Positions 35,179 to 43,533 of a DNA stretch of 64,000 bases are shown in pieces (positions within the stretch are counted from its first letter, which is position 1; each line of letters opens with the position of its first letter). The notes under the pieces were generated by a model, which made no database searches, had not been told where the DNA came from, and worked only from the letters and a program-made list of their open reading frames with translations. The DNA lies in contig NZ_CP014766.1 in assembly GCF_001611675.1 (NCBI RefSeq), forward strand, positions 1,612,001-1,676,000, read 5' to 3'. The position numbers and the translations under genes are program-made. This DNA is from Pontibacter akesuensis. Lineage in GTDB: Bacteria; Bacteroidota; Bacteroidia; Cytophagales; Hymenobacteraceae.

Positions 35179-35625
35179 ATGCAGCACGAGCAGCACGAAC
35201 AGCACGACCATGACCCACGGCACCGGGACCACCGGGAGCAGCAGCGCCATCGCCGCGAGCACCAGCAGCACCACAATCGCCAACAGCACCGGGATGATAA
35301 TTTCAACGACTCAGGCAGCCGCTGGGGAGAGCCCACCACGCCACTGAACCTGCACCAGCAGAACGACTGGCAGCCACGCGATATAGGCCGCTTTGAGCGC
35401 GAAGGCAAATATCACCACGAGGAGTGGCGTCCGAATGAGCCGCAGCACCGCAACCAGTATCGCCCGCACCACCACAAGCAACCGCTGTGGCGCCAACGCG
35501 ACGTACACTTCGACCCAAGCAACCAGCGCGTGGAAGACCGCTGGGCAGAAGACCCAACCATGCCACACCCGCGCCAACGTCCACCGCGCCACTACGATGG
35601 CTTCTGGCAAGACTATGAAGACTAA
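35179..35625 (+). CDS. Histidine-rich low-complexity protein
   Basis: 148 residues, 21 of them His (14%), with Gln, Arg, Asp and Pro making up most of the rest. The first 38 residues have 11 His in HEQ/HDH/HRR-type steps, and a RPHHHKQ cluster lies near residue 95. No signal peptide, helix-rich core or known domain. Short ordered segments (QPRDIGRFEREGKY, PLWRQRDVHFDPS) hint at a repeated W/Y-anchored motif. It follows the low-complexity gene at 34169-34993 in the same orientation but after a terminator. Metal binding (Ni, Zn, Cu) is plausible from composition only. Confidence 0.7.
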   Translation: MQHEQHEQHDHDPRHRDHREQQRHRREHQQHHNRQQHRDDNFNDSGSRWGEPTTPLNLHQQNDWQPRDIGRFEREGKYHHEEWRPNEPQHRNQYRPHHHKQPLWRQRDVHFDPSNQRVEDRWAEDPTMPHPRQRPPRHYDGFWQDYED

Positions 35626-35656
35626 ACCATACCGCTTGCAGGTATGCATTTCTAAT

Positions 35657-35686
35657 AAAAGCCGGCTATTCCGGCTTTCGTTTTTT
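35657..35686 (+). terminator. Rho-independent terminator
   Basis: A short AAAGCCGG / CCGGCTTT hairpin followed by a T6 run after one CG step, 32 bases after the His-rich gene. Confidence 0.75.
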
Positions 35687-35836
35687 CCGGCCGGTTATAC
35701 GTTACACCCAATTCTCACAAATGCATTGGCTTCAACCCCAGCTTTACAGCCACTGCTCCTGCTGCGTGGCCTCATAGCGACCAGTTATGTTTTTAGCAGC
35801 ACTATACTTCCGGCTATACTTTGTAATTTTGCATAG

Positions 35837-36415
35837 ATGGAGGCATTGGAGAGTTTACTGGAGCAGGTGCGCGCCTGCCGCTTGTGCGAAGAGCACTTGC
35901 CACTGGGGCCGCGCCCGGTGCTGGCAGCCAGCCCCAGCGCCAGACTGCTGATTGTGGGGCAGGCACCCGGCACCAAAGTGCACGCCAGCGGCATTCCCTG
36001 GAACGACCAGAGCGGCAAACGCCTGCGGCACTGGCTAGGCCTGGAGCCGGAAGTCTTTTACGATGCCAGCAAAGTGGCCATCATACCCATCGGCTTCTGC
36101 TACCCCGGCAAGGGCAAAAGCGGCGACCTGCCGCCCCGCCGTGAGTGTACGCAGCACTGGCACCAGCGGCTGCTTGCGCAGTTACCCAACATCCAACTCA
36201 CCCTGCTCATCGGCAAGTATGCGCAGGATTACTTTCTGGGAAATCAGGCAAAAGCCACGCTGACCGAAACCGTGACCAATTGGCACCAGTACCTGCCGCA
36301 GTACATGCCTATGCCGCACCCCTCGCCCCTGAACCAGTTCTGGCTCCGCCGCCACCCTTGGTTTGAAGCGGATGCGGTGCCTTATGTCCGGCAGCTGGTA
36401 CAGCAAATACTTTAG
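35837..36415 (+). CDS. Uracil-DNA glycosylase family protein, Fe-S type
   Basis: 192 residues of the UDG superfamily: motif A LLIVGQAPGTKVHASGIPW with DQSGKRLRHWLG, and motif B PHPSPLNQFWL. Four cysteines at 14, 17 (VRACRLCEE), 88 (PIGFCYPG) and 104 (RRECTQHW) have the spacing of the [4Fe-4S] site of family 4 UDGs, so an Fe-S cluster is likely. The enzyme removes uracil from DNA as the first step of base excision repair. A TAATTTTG box ends only five bases before the ATG, so the start or leader of the transcript is very short. Confidence 0.88.
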   Translation: MEALESLLEQVRACRLCEEHLPLGPRPVLAASPSARLLIVGQAPGTKVHASGIPWNDQSGKRLRHWLGLEPEVFYDASKVAIIPIGFCYPGKGKSGDLPPRRECTQHWHQRLLAQLPNIQLTLLIGKYAQDYFLGNQAKATLTETVTNWHQYLPQYMPMPHPSPLNQFWLRRHPWFEADAVPYVRQLVQQIL

Positions 36416-36474
36416 AAAAACAGCTATATTCGTTTTCCGTTGCTAGCTAAACGCCTTAAGCCACTTCAACTGAA

Positions 36475-37623
36475 ATGATCAACTACCCCAACAGCAAGCT
36501 GCCCGATATCGGTACCAGTATTTTCACCGTGATGACCTCGCTGGCAAACGAGCACAAGGCCATTAATTTGTCTCAGGGCTTCCCGGATTTCAACTGCCCG
36601 GAGCCGCTCATGCAGTTGGTGAGCAAGTATATGCACGAAGGCTTTAACCAGTATGCGCCCATGGCCGGTATGCCGCAGCTGCGCCAGAAGATCAGTCAGA
36701 AAACGGAGAGGCTATACGGCTACCGCCCCGACGCTGACACAGAGGTAACGGTAACCAGTGGTGCCACAGAGGCCTTGAATGCCGCCATTACGGCCGTGGT
36801 GAAACCAAATGACGAGGTTATACTGCTGGAACCCTGCTACGACAGCTACGCGCCTGTTATCCGGCTTAATGGTGGTTCGCCTATCTATGTCCCGCTGGCC
36901 CTGCCCGACTTTTCGGTGGATTGGGACCAGGTGAAACGCCGCATCTCTTCCCGCACGCGCCTGATCATCATCAACACGCCGCACAACCCAACCGGTGCCG
37001 TGATAACGAAGCAGGATATGGACACGCTGGCAAACCTGCTGGACGGCACCGACATACTGGTATTGAGTGATGAGGTGTATGAGCACATGGTGTTTGACGG
37101 GCAGCAGCATTACAGTGTACTGCAGCACCCGCAGCTCAGGGAGCGCAGCTTTGTGGTTTCCTCTTTCGGGAAAACCTATCACACCACCGGCTGGAAAATA
37201 GGCTATGCCGTGGCGCCCGCATTACTTACGAGCGAGCTTCGCAAGATGCACCAGTTTATCACCTTCTGCTCACCCACGCCGCTGCAACTGGCCATTGCCG
37301 ATTTTATGGATGAGGCGTCGCATTACTTGGAGCTGCAGGACTTCTACCAGACCAAGCGTGATTTTTTTGCAGCCCAACTCAGGAACACCCGCTTTGAATT
37401 TACCCCATCGGCAGGCACCTATTTCCAGTTGGTGAAGTATGATGCCATCACATCGGAATTTGACCAGGATTTCGCTAGGCGATTGACCACCGATACAGGT
37501 GTAGCCGCTATACCTGTTTCTGCCTTCTACCACGATAAAACCGACAATAAATTCCTGCGCCTCTGCTTTGCCAAGAGCGAGGAAACTCTGCGGGCAGCCG
37601 GGGAGAGGTTGGCGCAAGTATAG
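36475..37623 (+). CDS. Methionine/glutamine-type aminotransferase (YbdL/MtnE-like)
   Basis: A 382-residue fold-type I PLP enzyme: substrate loop INLSQGFPDFNCPEPL, VTSGATEALNAAI, NTPHNPTGAV, VLSDEVYEHMVF, and PLP Lys233 in SSFGKTYHTTGWKIGY. The closest described group is the methionine (KMTB) aminotransferase / kynurenine aminotransferase family represented by YbdL. It lies 60 bases after the UDG gene and 95 bases before an omega-amidase gene on the same strand. Together the last two suggest glutamine transamination of 4-methylthio-2-oxobutyrate, then hydrolysis of 2-oxoglutaramate. Confidence 0.92.
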   Translation: MINYPNSKLPDIGTSIFTVMTSLANEHKAINLSQGFPDFNCPEPLMQLVSKYMHEGFNQYAPMAGMPQLRQKISQKTERLYGYRPDADTEVTVTSGATEALNAAITAVVKPNDEVILLEPCYDSYAPVIRLNGGSPIYVPLALPDFSVDWDQVKRRISSRTRLIIINTPHNPTGAVITKQDMDTLANLLDGTDILVLSDEVYEHMVFDGQQHYSVLQHPQLRERSFVVSSFGKTYHTTGWKIGYAVAPALLTSELRKMHQFITFCSPTPLQLAIADFMDEASHYLELQDFYQTKRDFFAAQLRNTRFEFTPSAGTYFQLVKYDAITSEFDQDFARRLTTDTGVAAIPVSAFYHDKTDNKFLRLCFAKSEETLRAAGERLAQV

Positions 37624-37718
37624 CTAGCCGTTGCTATTAGCTATGTAATAACTGCTTGAAGCAGCCAGCTTAGAAATCACTTATAATTCATCATTCCTTA
37701 TTCAGAATTTCCAGAGCT

Positions 37719-38495
37719 ATGAACTTACGCGTAACCATTGTACAAACTGAACTGCACTGGCAGGACGCTGACGCAAACCGGCAAATGTTCACCACCAAAC
37801 TGGCCGAAGCCGCTCCTAAAACAGACCTGATCGTGCTGCCTGAAATGTTCACCACCGGCTTCAGCATGCAGCCCGAGGGTCTTGCGGAGGAAGCCGACAG
37901 CACAACGCTGGCGTGGATGCAACAGGAGGCGAAAAAACATGCGGCGGTGGTTACTGGAAGTGTAATGGTGCGGGAGGGGAAGCAGTATTTCAACCGCCTG
38001 TACTGGGTGCGCCCGGATGGCACCTACGCGACCTACAACAAAAAGCACTTGTTCCGGATGGCAAAGGAACACCATACCTATGCGCCGGGCAGGGAGCGGC
38101 TGCTGGTGGAGCTGAACGGCTGGAAAATCTGTCCGCTGGTGTGCTACGATCTACGCTTCCCGGTGTGGAGCCGAAATGTGAACAACGGGTATGATCTGCT
38201 GCTGTACGTGGCCAATTGGCCGAAGGTGCGCAACCAGGCCTGGCGTACTCTCTTACAGGCACGCGCCATCGAGAATCTGTCCTACGTGATCGGTGTGAAC
38301 CGCGTAGGCACCGATGGCAACAACCATCCCTACGCCGGGGACTCAGCCATCATCCATCCCAAAGGTTTTCACCTGCTGGAGACGGCCGAGGTAGAAGGAA
38401 TTCACACCTTAACGTTAAGTAAAAAAGAGCTGGAGGATTTCAGAGAGGTTTTTCCGGCACATCTGGATGCAGATGCGTTTAGCTTGAACGGGTGA
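37719..38495 (+). CDS. Omega-amidase, nitrilase superfamily (YafV-like)
   Basis: 258 residues with the nitrilase catalytic triad: Glu42 (LPEMFTTGFSM), Lys109 (TYNKKHLFRMA) and Cys142 (CPLVCYDLRFPVWSRN). The overall sequence matches the omega-amidase YafV/Nit2 branch that hydrolyses 2-oxoglutaramate and 2-oxosuccinamate. Placement right after a YbdL-like aminotransferase supports a shared role in methionine salvage or glutamine-dependent transamination, since the amidase pulls the reversible transaminase forward. Substrate is inferred from family and context. Confidence 0.92.
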   Translation: MNLRVTIVQTELHWQDADANRQMFTTKLAEAAPKTDLIVLPEMFTTGFSMQPEGLAEEADSTTLAWMQQEAKKHAAVVTGSVMVREGKQYFNRLYWVRPDGTYATYNKKHLFRMAKEHHTYAPGRERLLVELNGWKICPLVCYDLRFPVWSRNVNNGYDLLLYVANWPKVRNQAWRTLLQARAIENLSYVIGVNRVGTDGNNHPYAGDSAIIHPKGFHLLETAEVEGIHTLTLSKKELEDFREVFPAHLDADAFSLNG

Positions 38496-38498
38496 GCC

Positions 38499-38731
38499 CC
38501 TCACCCCAACCCTCTCCCCAAGGGGCGGGGGGATTCTGTTGCTGGTTTTGCCGAAGTATAGGCGCTGCTGTTTTGGCTATTTAGATGAACCCACCCCTGC
38601 CCCTCCGAAGAGGGGAATTTACAACATTGCTTATACTAAAGTATAGGCAATGTAGCCGGCGGTATTCCGCGGGCAGGTCGCGACCTGTCCGCTTTACCCC
38701 TCCCCAGCCCTCCCCTAAAAACAGGGGAGGG
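38499..38731. repeat. C/G-rich hairpin repeat block with REP-type palindromes
   Basis: Several short stems stand in a row in a non-coding gap: a CCCTCTCCCC/GGGGCGGGG pair near 38510-38535, CCCCTC/GAGGGG at 38600-38615, an ACATTGCTTATACT/AGTATAGGCAATGT palindrome at about 38624-38653, a 24-base palindrome at 38669-38692 (centre GGTCGCGACC) and CCCTCCCCT/AGGGGAGGG at 38708-38731. Such strings resemble intergenic repeat units scattered in many Bacteroidota genomes. No gene is present. Confidence 0.65.
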
Positions 38732-38752
38732 AGCTCTGTCCCAGCTCCTTCA

Positions 38753-39012
38753 GCAGTGGCTATCTGAACCGCTTCCAGTCCTTGGGTTGAGCGCCTTGTA
38801 ATTGATGCGGTGCCCGCAAGGGCAGCCTGCAGCGTAGCGGTGGCAGCTTCAATTGCACAGCGCGATGCCCAAGGACGGGGCCCCGCGGCCGTGAGCGCTC
38901 CAAAGTAAGATGTGCAACAGTTGGTATTTGGGAGCTGTAGGATGAGCGGCAGCTAGTAAGGATAGCTCGGTTGGAGATGCGAAAGCAGTGGCTAATCAAC
39001 TATAGCCACTGC
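38753..39012. repeat. Possible MITE-like element with structured interior
   Basis: About 260 bases bounded by GCAGTGGCTAT (38753) and its reverse complement ending at 39012; another copy of GCAGTGGCTA sits at 38985. Inside is a long imperfect hairpin: GTCCTTGGG (38778-38786) pairs with CCCAAGGAC (38868-38876), GCGC with GCGC, and AATTG (38800) with CAATT (38850). A 79-codon minus-strand frame covers it, but the sequence looks structural, not coding. Confidence 0.5.
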
Positions 39013-39131
39013 AAGTATTGCCGATGCCAAGCAAGTATGGTTTTTACAAGCCAGTCGAGTTACAAACTCAACATCATTATAGGACACAAATCTAAAGGCT
39101 TGCGCCAGCCAAGGGCCAGCGAGGGTATCAA

Positions 39132-39515
39132 CTATTCAAAATAGCCTTTTACCTCCTCCACTACCTCCCCCTCCTCCACTACCTGAAACACCACATGCGG
39201 GCGGGCGGCGAAGATGCGTTGCAGGCGGGCGTGCTGCCCCAGCAACAGGACCAGCCGCTGTGTTCCTCCCTGAAACAGCTCCTCCAGCAGCGGCATCGCA
39301 CCCGTTAGATCTACCGTCGTTTCATCGGCTTTTATACTTACCACAGCTCGTTCCGACTCCCGAAGCAGGCGCAGGGCGTAGTGCTGCAAAAGCTCATCCG
39401 ATTGCGCGTCCAGGTCAAGTATGGCTAGCTCGGGGAATGTCTGCCGCACTTGGTCTACGAGGGGCTGCGCGTAAGCTTTTTCCGTTGTAAGGTTCAGGTA
39501 CAGGAAAGCCTGCAT
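39132..39515 (-). CDS. Hypothetical protein translationally coupled to the VCBS gene
   Basis: 127 residues, no signal peptide or membrane helix. It looks like a small alpha/beta protein (QAFLYLNLTTEKAYAQPLVD; ESERAVVSIKADETTVDL; FQGGTQRLVLLLGQHARLQR), ending with an acidic strand VVEEGEVVEEVKGYFE. Its ATG overlaps the TGA of the upstream T9SS gene (TGATG), a sign of coupled translation. I do not recognise the family. The pairing of a cytosolic protein with a secreted one is odd and may reflect operon position only. Confidence 0.65.
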   Translation of the reverse strand: MQAFLYLNLTTEKAYAQPLVDQVRQTFPELAILDLDAQSDELLQHYALRLLRESERAVVSIKADETTVDLTGAMPLLEELFQGGTQRLVLLLGQHARLQRIFAARPHVVFQVVEEGEVVEEVKGYFE

Positions 39516-41761
39516 CAGTACAAAATGATTTTCCGGGATTTCTGCTTGCCGCTTTCAGAAACAGCACGAACAACGTACATGCCCGCCTGCAGTTGCTGTA
39601 GCATGGGGCTGTGCGTGCGGCTATACGTACCCTGGCTTCGGTAGACCAGTTTGCCTACCATGTCAAACATCTCCAGTTGCACCGGCTCTGAGGCTCCAAC
39701 GCGCAGTGGACCGCTATTCTGACTGCGGTCGTGTGGGTTTGGGTAAATGGTCAGCACCAGTTCTTCTCCCGCCTCAGGGGCTGCCTGGTGGCCCGCCGTT
39801 TGCTGCAGCAAGTATAAACCGCCGCCCTGCGTACCAAGTATGGCATAAGGTTTATTCTCTCCACCCAAAGGAGCCACCGCTATACTTAGGCCACGCCCCA
39901 GTCGTGTAGGTTGCGACTGCTGCGTCAATTCATTCTCCAACACCTCTGCTTCGGCGGTGAAAGTGCCGTTCATACTTTCTTTGATGTTTCGGAAAATGCG
40001 CATCTCCCCGCTTTCGTCCACCGTCAGCAGATCCAGCGTGCCATTGCCATCGATATCATACATCGCGGGGGACAAACTGCGCCGCGACACAGCATCTTCC
40101 AAGCCTTGGAAGCTGGTATTATTCTCCAAAGTATAAACGGGTGATGTAACCGACCCTGTGTTCCGGTAAAACGCCAGACCGCCCCCGCCTTTACCAAGCA
40201 GTATATCCTGGTCACCGTCTTCATCCAGGTCGGCGAAGGCCGGGCTGTCGCCGTCGGCCACACGCAGCAGCACCTGCAGGTAAGCCAGATCGTAGGCCGC
40301 AGGCTGGCCGCTCTTGGCGAGGTTCTGCAGCAGCATGATGCGGGTGGAGCCCTGCTGCAGTCCTTTGAACGTTAGGATGAGGTCTGTGGCACCGTCGCCA
40401 TTTATGTCAGTGAAGGCGGGCTTGATGTGGAAGGCCTGCTTGCTGTGCAGCGCCAGGTAATCGTGCGTCACCAGTTCAAAGGCTGGCGCGGTGGCCGTAC
40501 CGGTGTTCCTGTAATGGCTGATGGCACCGCCGTATGTATTGCTGCGGAAAACGCCCTGATTGCCCACCAGCATATCCAGGTCGCCGTCGCCGTCAAGATC
40601 GGCAAAGGCAGGATAGGCTCCCTCACCTACATCTATCATCTGCGCCTGCAAAAAATCCTCCTGCGTAAATGTGAAATCAGGATTGTTTTTCGCACCCTGG
40701 TTGCGGTAGAGCCACACTGAATGCTGGAAATCCATGTTCCAGGTATCATGGTCTACCTGTGGCGCCACCAGCAGATCAGGCACGCCATCGAAAGTCACAT
40801 CCTCATAAAAAGCAGCGGGGTAGAGGTTGAAATTTGCCGGTTTGATGGCCGGAAACCGGGCATCATAGCCTGTCATAAGCGCGTCGGAGGCGGTTCCCAC
40901 ATTTTCCATCAGCACCAGGTCGTTACACTGCATCCCACCCAGCACCAGGTCCTGGTCGCCATCGGCATCCTGATCGAGCAGCAGGATAGAAGAGCCCTCG
41001 TGGCCGGAGTGCGTAGGCTTGGCTATACTTTCCCCTTCGCGCGTGTCGCAGTATTCGCCATACTTGAAGTTGCTGCAGCCATTGCATTCGGTAATGCCGC
41101 CCCACCAGTCTGACTGCTGCACAAAAGACAGCGTGCCGCAGTCCAGCCCCTGCTCAACCTGCACGTTGCGGTACAGCTCCAGGTAATTCCCCTGCGAGAA
41201 CTCCGTCAGCAGCACGTCCAGGTCACCGTCGCCGTCAACATCTGAAATGGCAGGCACATCGGCACTGCCCATCTGCATGTTTATGTCACGAGCATTGTAG
41301 CGCAGGCCGTCGGTGGTCAGGGTAAACTGTAGCTGCCCCTGCGCCGCCTGCTCCTGGCGGAACACGCGGATGCCGAGCGGCGAACTGGTGAAAATATCCT
41401 GCAGCCCATCGCAGTTGTAGTCGCGCAGCAGCACCCAGTAATTCAGGTCTTCGGGGAAGAAGGCCTCGTAAGCTGGCGCATACTGGTAGCCCCACTTCCC
41501 GTTCTGCTGCACGGCCAGCCAGGTATACACCTTGCGCAGCTGCCTATCGAAAATAAACAGGTCCTGCTGCCCGTCTTTGTTCAGGTCGATAGAGGAGAAC
41601 TGCGGGGTGTTAAGCCCGCCGCTCCAGGGGTCCGACAGCTGCCCGGAGGGGGTGCTAACCGGTATGTTCTGGCTTAGCTTAAAGCGCAGCGGCTCCTGCG
41701 CCTGGGCACTTCCGGAAAAGGTTGCAACAAGTATGAATAGCAGTGTAAAAGTAAGTTTCAT
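39515..41761 (-). CDS. FG-GAP/VCBS repeat protein with T9SS sorting domain
   Basis: 748 residues: a signal peptide (ending SGSAQAQ), then at least eight beta-propeller-type repeats with the Ca-binding signature D-x-D-x-D-G-D-x-D (FADLDGDGDLDMLVG, FTDINGDGATDLILT, FADLDEDGDQDILLG, YDIDGNGTLDLLTVD), and a C-terminal type A sorting domain (LTIYPNPHDRSQNSG ... KSRKIILY). It is exported by the Sec and type IX systems and probably anchored or released at the cell surface. The ligand is unknown; the repeat family includes adhesins and carbohydrate-binding proteins. Confidence 0.93.
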   Translation of the reverse strand: MKLTFTLLFILVATFSGSAQAQEPLRFKLSQNIPVSTPSGQLSDPWSGGLNTPQFSSIDLNKDGQQDLFIFDRQLRKVYTWLAVQQNGKWGYQYAPAYEAFFPEDLNYWVLLRDYNCDGLQDIFTSSPLGIRVFRQEQAAQGQLQFTLTTDGLRYNARDINMQMGSADVPAISDVDGDGDLDVLLTEFSQGNYLELYRNVQVEQGLDCGTLSFVQQSDWWGGITECNGCSNFKYGEYCDTREGESIAKPTHSGHEGSSILLLDQDADGDQDLVLGGMQCNDLVLMENVGTASDALMTGYDARFPAIKPANFNLYPAAFYEDVTFDGVPDLLVAPQVDHDTWNMDFQHSVWLYRNQGAKNNPDFTFTQEDFLQAQMIDVGEGAYPAFADLDGDGDLDMLVGNQGVFRSNTYGGAISHYRNTGTATAPAFELVTHDYLALHSKQAFHIKPAFTDINGDGATDLILTFKGLQQGSTRIMLLQNLAKSGQPAAYDLAYLQVLLRVADGDSPAFADLDEDGDQDILLGKGGGGLAFYRNTGSVTSPVYTLENNTSFQGLEDAVSRRSLSPAMYDIDGNGTLDLLTVDESGEMRIFRNIKESMNGTFTAEAEVLENELTQQSQPTRLGRGLSIAVAPLGGENKPYAILGTQGGGLYLLQQTAGHQAAPEAGEELVLTIYPNPHDRSQNSGPLRVGASEPVQLEMFDMVGKLVYRSQGTYSRTHSPMLQQLQAGMYVVRAVSESGKQKSRKIILY

Positions 41762-41934
41762 AGGGTACTGGGGTTATTCTCTGGTTTAGCACAGCCTTAT
41801 TTTAAGTGTCCGACACGTGGGAGCGCTGTCGTTTTTGCGTTATAGCGCGTATATTGCCACCTGTTGCGCCTGCTGTTTCTGATAACGAAGGGGGCACAGC
41901 AAATGCATACGGACAAGCTAAATTAACGCATTTT

Positions 41935-43224
41935 ATGCAGAATACTATTGAGTTTCTATACCAGAAGTACCAGGAGTGCCAGCACGTAAGCACCGACTCG
42001 CGTGCAGCGCAGCACCAAAGCCTGTTTTTCGCCCTGAACGGCCCTAATTTTAAGGGTGCCCAATTTGCTCAGATGGCCCTGGAGAAAGGGGCGAATTATG
42101 CCGTGGTCGATGACCCGGCGCTGGCGTCAGACAAGGTGATTGTGGTGGAAGACACGCTGGTAGCACTGCAGGAACTGGCACGCCACCACCGCCGCCAGCT
42201 AAGCATCCCTATCATCGGCATTACCGGCTCCAACGGCAAAACCACATCCAAAGAGCTGGTACACGCGGTGCTGAGCCAGAAGTATAACACGCTCTATACG
42301 CAAGGCAACCTGAACAACCACATCGGCGTGCCGCTCACACTGCTGCGCATCAAGCCGGAGCACGAGATGGCCATCATCGAAATGGGCGCCAACCACATCG
42401 GCGAGATTGCCTTGCTCTGCAGCATCGCGCTGCCGTCGCATGGCTTTATCACCAACATCGGCAAGGCGCACCTGGAGGGCTTCGGTAGTCTGGAGGGTGT
42501 GGCCCGGGGCAAAAGCGAACTGTACGTGCACCTGCTGGAGCACGGCGGTACTGTGTTCGTGAATACCCAGAACGAGCACCTGATGCGCATGAGCCGCCGC
42601 ATCGAAAACAAAGTTACTTACCCTGCCGCCGGAGATTATTACCACAGCGAACTGCTGGAGGCATCGCCTTACGTGGTTTACAAGGATGAGGAAGGAAATA
42701 TGGTACACACGCAGCTGGTAGGAAGCTACAACTACGAGAACATGGCGGCCGCTGCTTGTATCGGTAAGTTCTTCGGGGTGCCGCTGCAGCAGGCCAACGA
42801 TGCCATTGCCTCCTACAGCCCGGTAAATAACCGCTCTCAGGTGGTGCAGCAGGGCAGTAATACCCTCATACTGGATGCCTACAACGCCAACCCTACCTCC
42901 ATGGCTGCCGCCGTGCGCAACTTTGGAAGTATGGCTGCTCCGCGCAAAGTGGTGATACTGGGAGATATGTTTGAGTTGGGAGTGGAGAGCGAGGCAGAGC
43001 ACCGCGCCCTGGGAGAAACCGTAGCCGAGCAATCTTTCGACACCGTTATACTTTGCGGCAAGGACATGCAGCATGCCGCCTCGGTAAACGAGGACTTCCT
43101 ATACTTCGAAACGAAGCCCGAGCTGCAAACCTGGCTGCGTAAAAACCCGATAGCCGGAAGTTATGTGCTGATAAAAGGCTCGCGTGGCATGGGGCTGGAG
43201 ACGCTGACAGAGGTGTTGGCATGA
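41935..43224 (+). CDS. murF: UDP-N-acetylmuramoyl-tripeptide--D-Ala-D-Ala ligase MurF
   Basis: 429 residues from ATG 41935; an upstream in-frame ATG at 41806 would add a poor 43-residue leader. Domain 1 binds UDP-MurNAc-tripeptide (STDSRAAQHQSLFFALNG); domain 2 has the ATP loop ITGSNGKTTSKE (98-104), EMGANHIGEIALLC and NIGKAHLEGFGS; domain 3 has DAYNANPTSMAAAV and VILGDMFELGVESEAEH. It adds D-Ala-D-Ala to the peptidoglycan precursor. Unlike many bacteria it is not inside a dcw cluster here. It is divergent from the VCBS gene. Confidence 0.96.
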   Translation: MQNTIEFLYQKYQECQHVSTDSRAAQHQSLFFALNGPNFKGAQFAQMALEKGANYAVVDDPALASDKVIVVEDTLVALQELARHHRRQLSIPIIGITGSNGKTTSKELVHAVLSQKYNTLYTQGNLNNHIGVPLTLLRIKPEHEMAIIEMGANHIGEIALLCSIALPSHGFITNIGKAHLEGFGSLEGVARGKSELYVHLLEHGGTVFVNTQNEHLMRMSRRIENKVTYPAAGDYYHSELLEASPYVVYKDEEGNMVHTQLVGSYNYENMAAAACIGKFFGVPLQQANDAIASYSPVNNRSQVVQQGSNTLILDAYNANPTSMAAAVRNFGSMAAPRKVVILGDMFELGVESEAEHRALGETVAEQSFDTVILCGKDMQHAASVNEDFLYFETKPELQTWLRKNPIAGSYVLIKGSRGMGLETLTEVLA

Positions 43225-43278
43225 TGTAGCTGTTCCGCTGATGTTGCCCGCCTGGCAGCAGAAGGGCTAGGCCTACCG

Positions 43279-43320
43279 CAGGAAGGCAGGAACTATTGAG
43301 TTCCCTGCCTTCCTGTGTTT
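43279..43320 (+). terminator. Rho-independent terminator after murF
   Basis: The 17-bp stem CAGGAAGGCAGGAACT / AGTTCCCTGCCTTCCTG has a one-base bulge and is followed by TGTTTT. Confidence 0.78.
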
Positions 43321-43431
43321 TAGGGTGCCTGAGTAGCTCCTGCCTGCTGCAGTTCAAAGATGTTACTTTTTACTAAAATTCACTTCCTCTTCATACACAA
43401 AAAGACCCATACCAGCAGGATTAGCCGCTTC

Positions 43432-43442
43432 GGGGGGGGGGG
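43432..43442 (+). other. Homopolymer tract of 11 G
   Basis: Eleven consecutive G residues in the gap upstream of the outer-membrane protein gene (start 43534). Such tracts slip during replication and can alter promoter spacing, or may reflect a sequencing error. The remaining gap up to 43533 is AT-rich and promoter-like but has no clear -7 box. Confidence 0.7.
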
Positions 43443-43533
43443 TAAGCATGGCGAAAAGCCATGTTACTTCCGCACCAGAATATTCTTATATCTATATTAA
43501 AACATCTTCTCTTTTAGCACAAAATTATTAGCC

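Noticed and set aside
38760..38999. A 79-codon minus-strand frame
   Set aside because: It covers the structured repeat element and has no upstream signals; the pairing arms explain the sequence better.
38499..39012. A CRISPR array
   Set aside because: The repeats are palindromic, differ from one another and are not regularly spaced; no cas genes are present.
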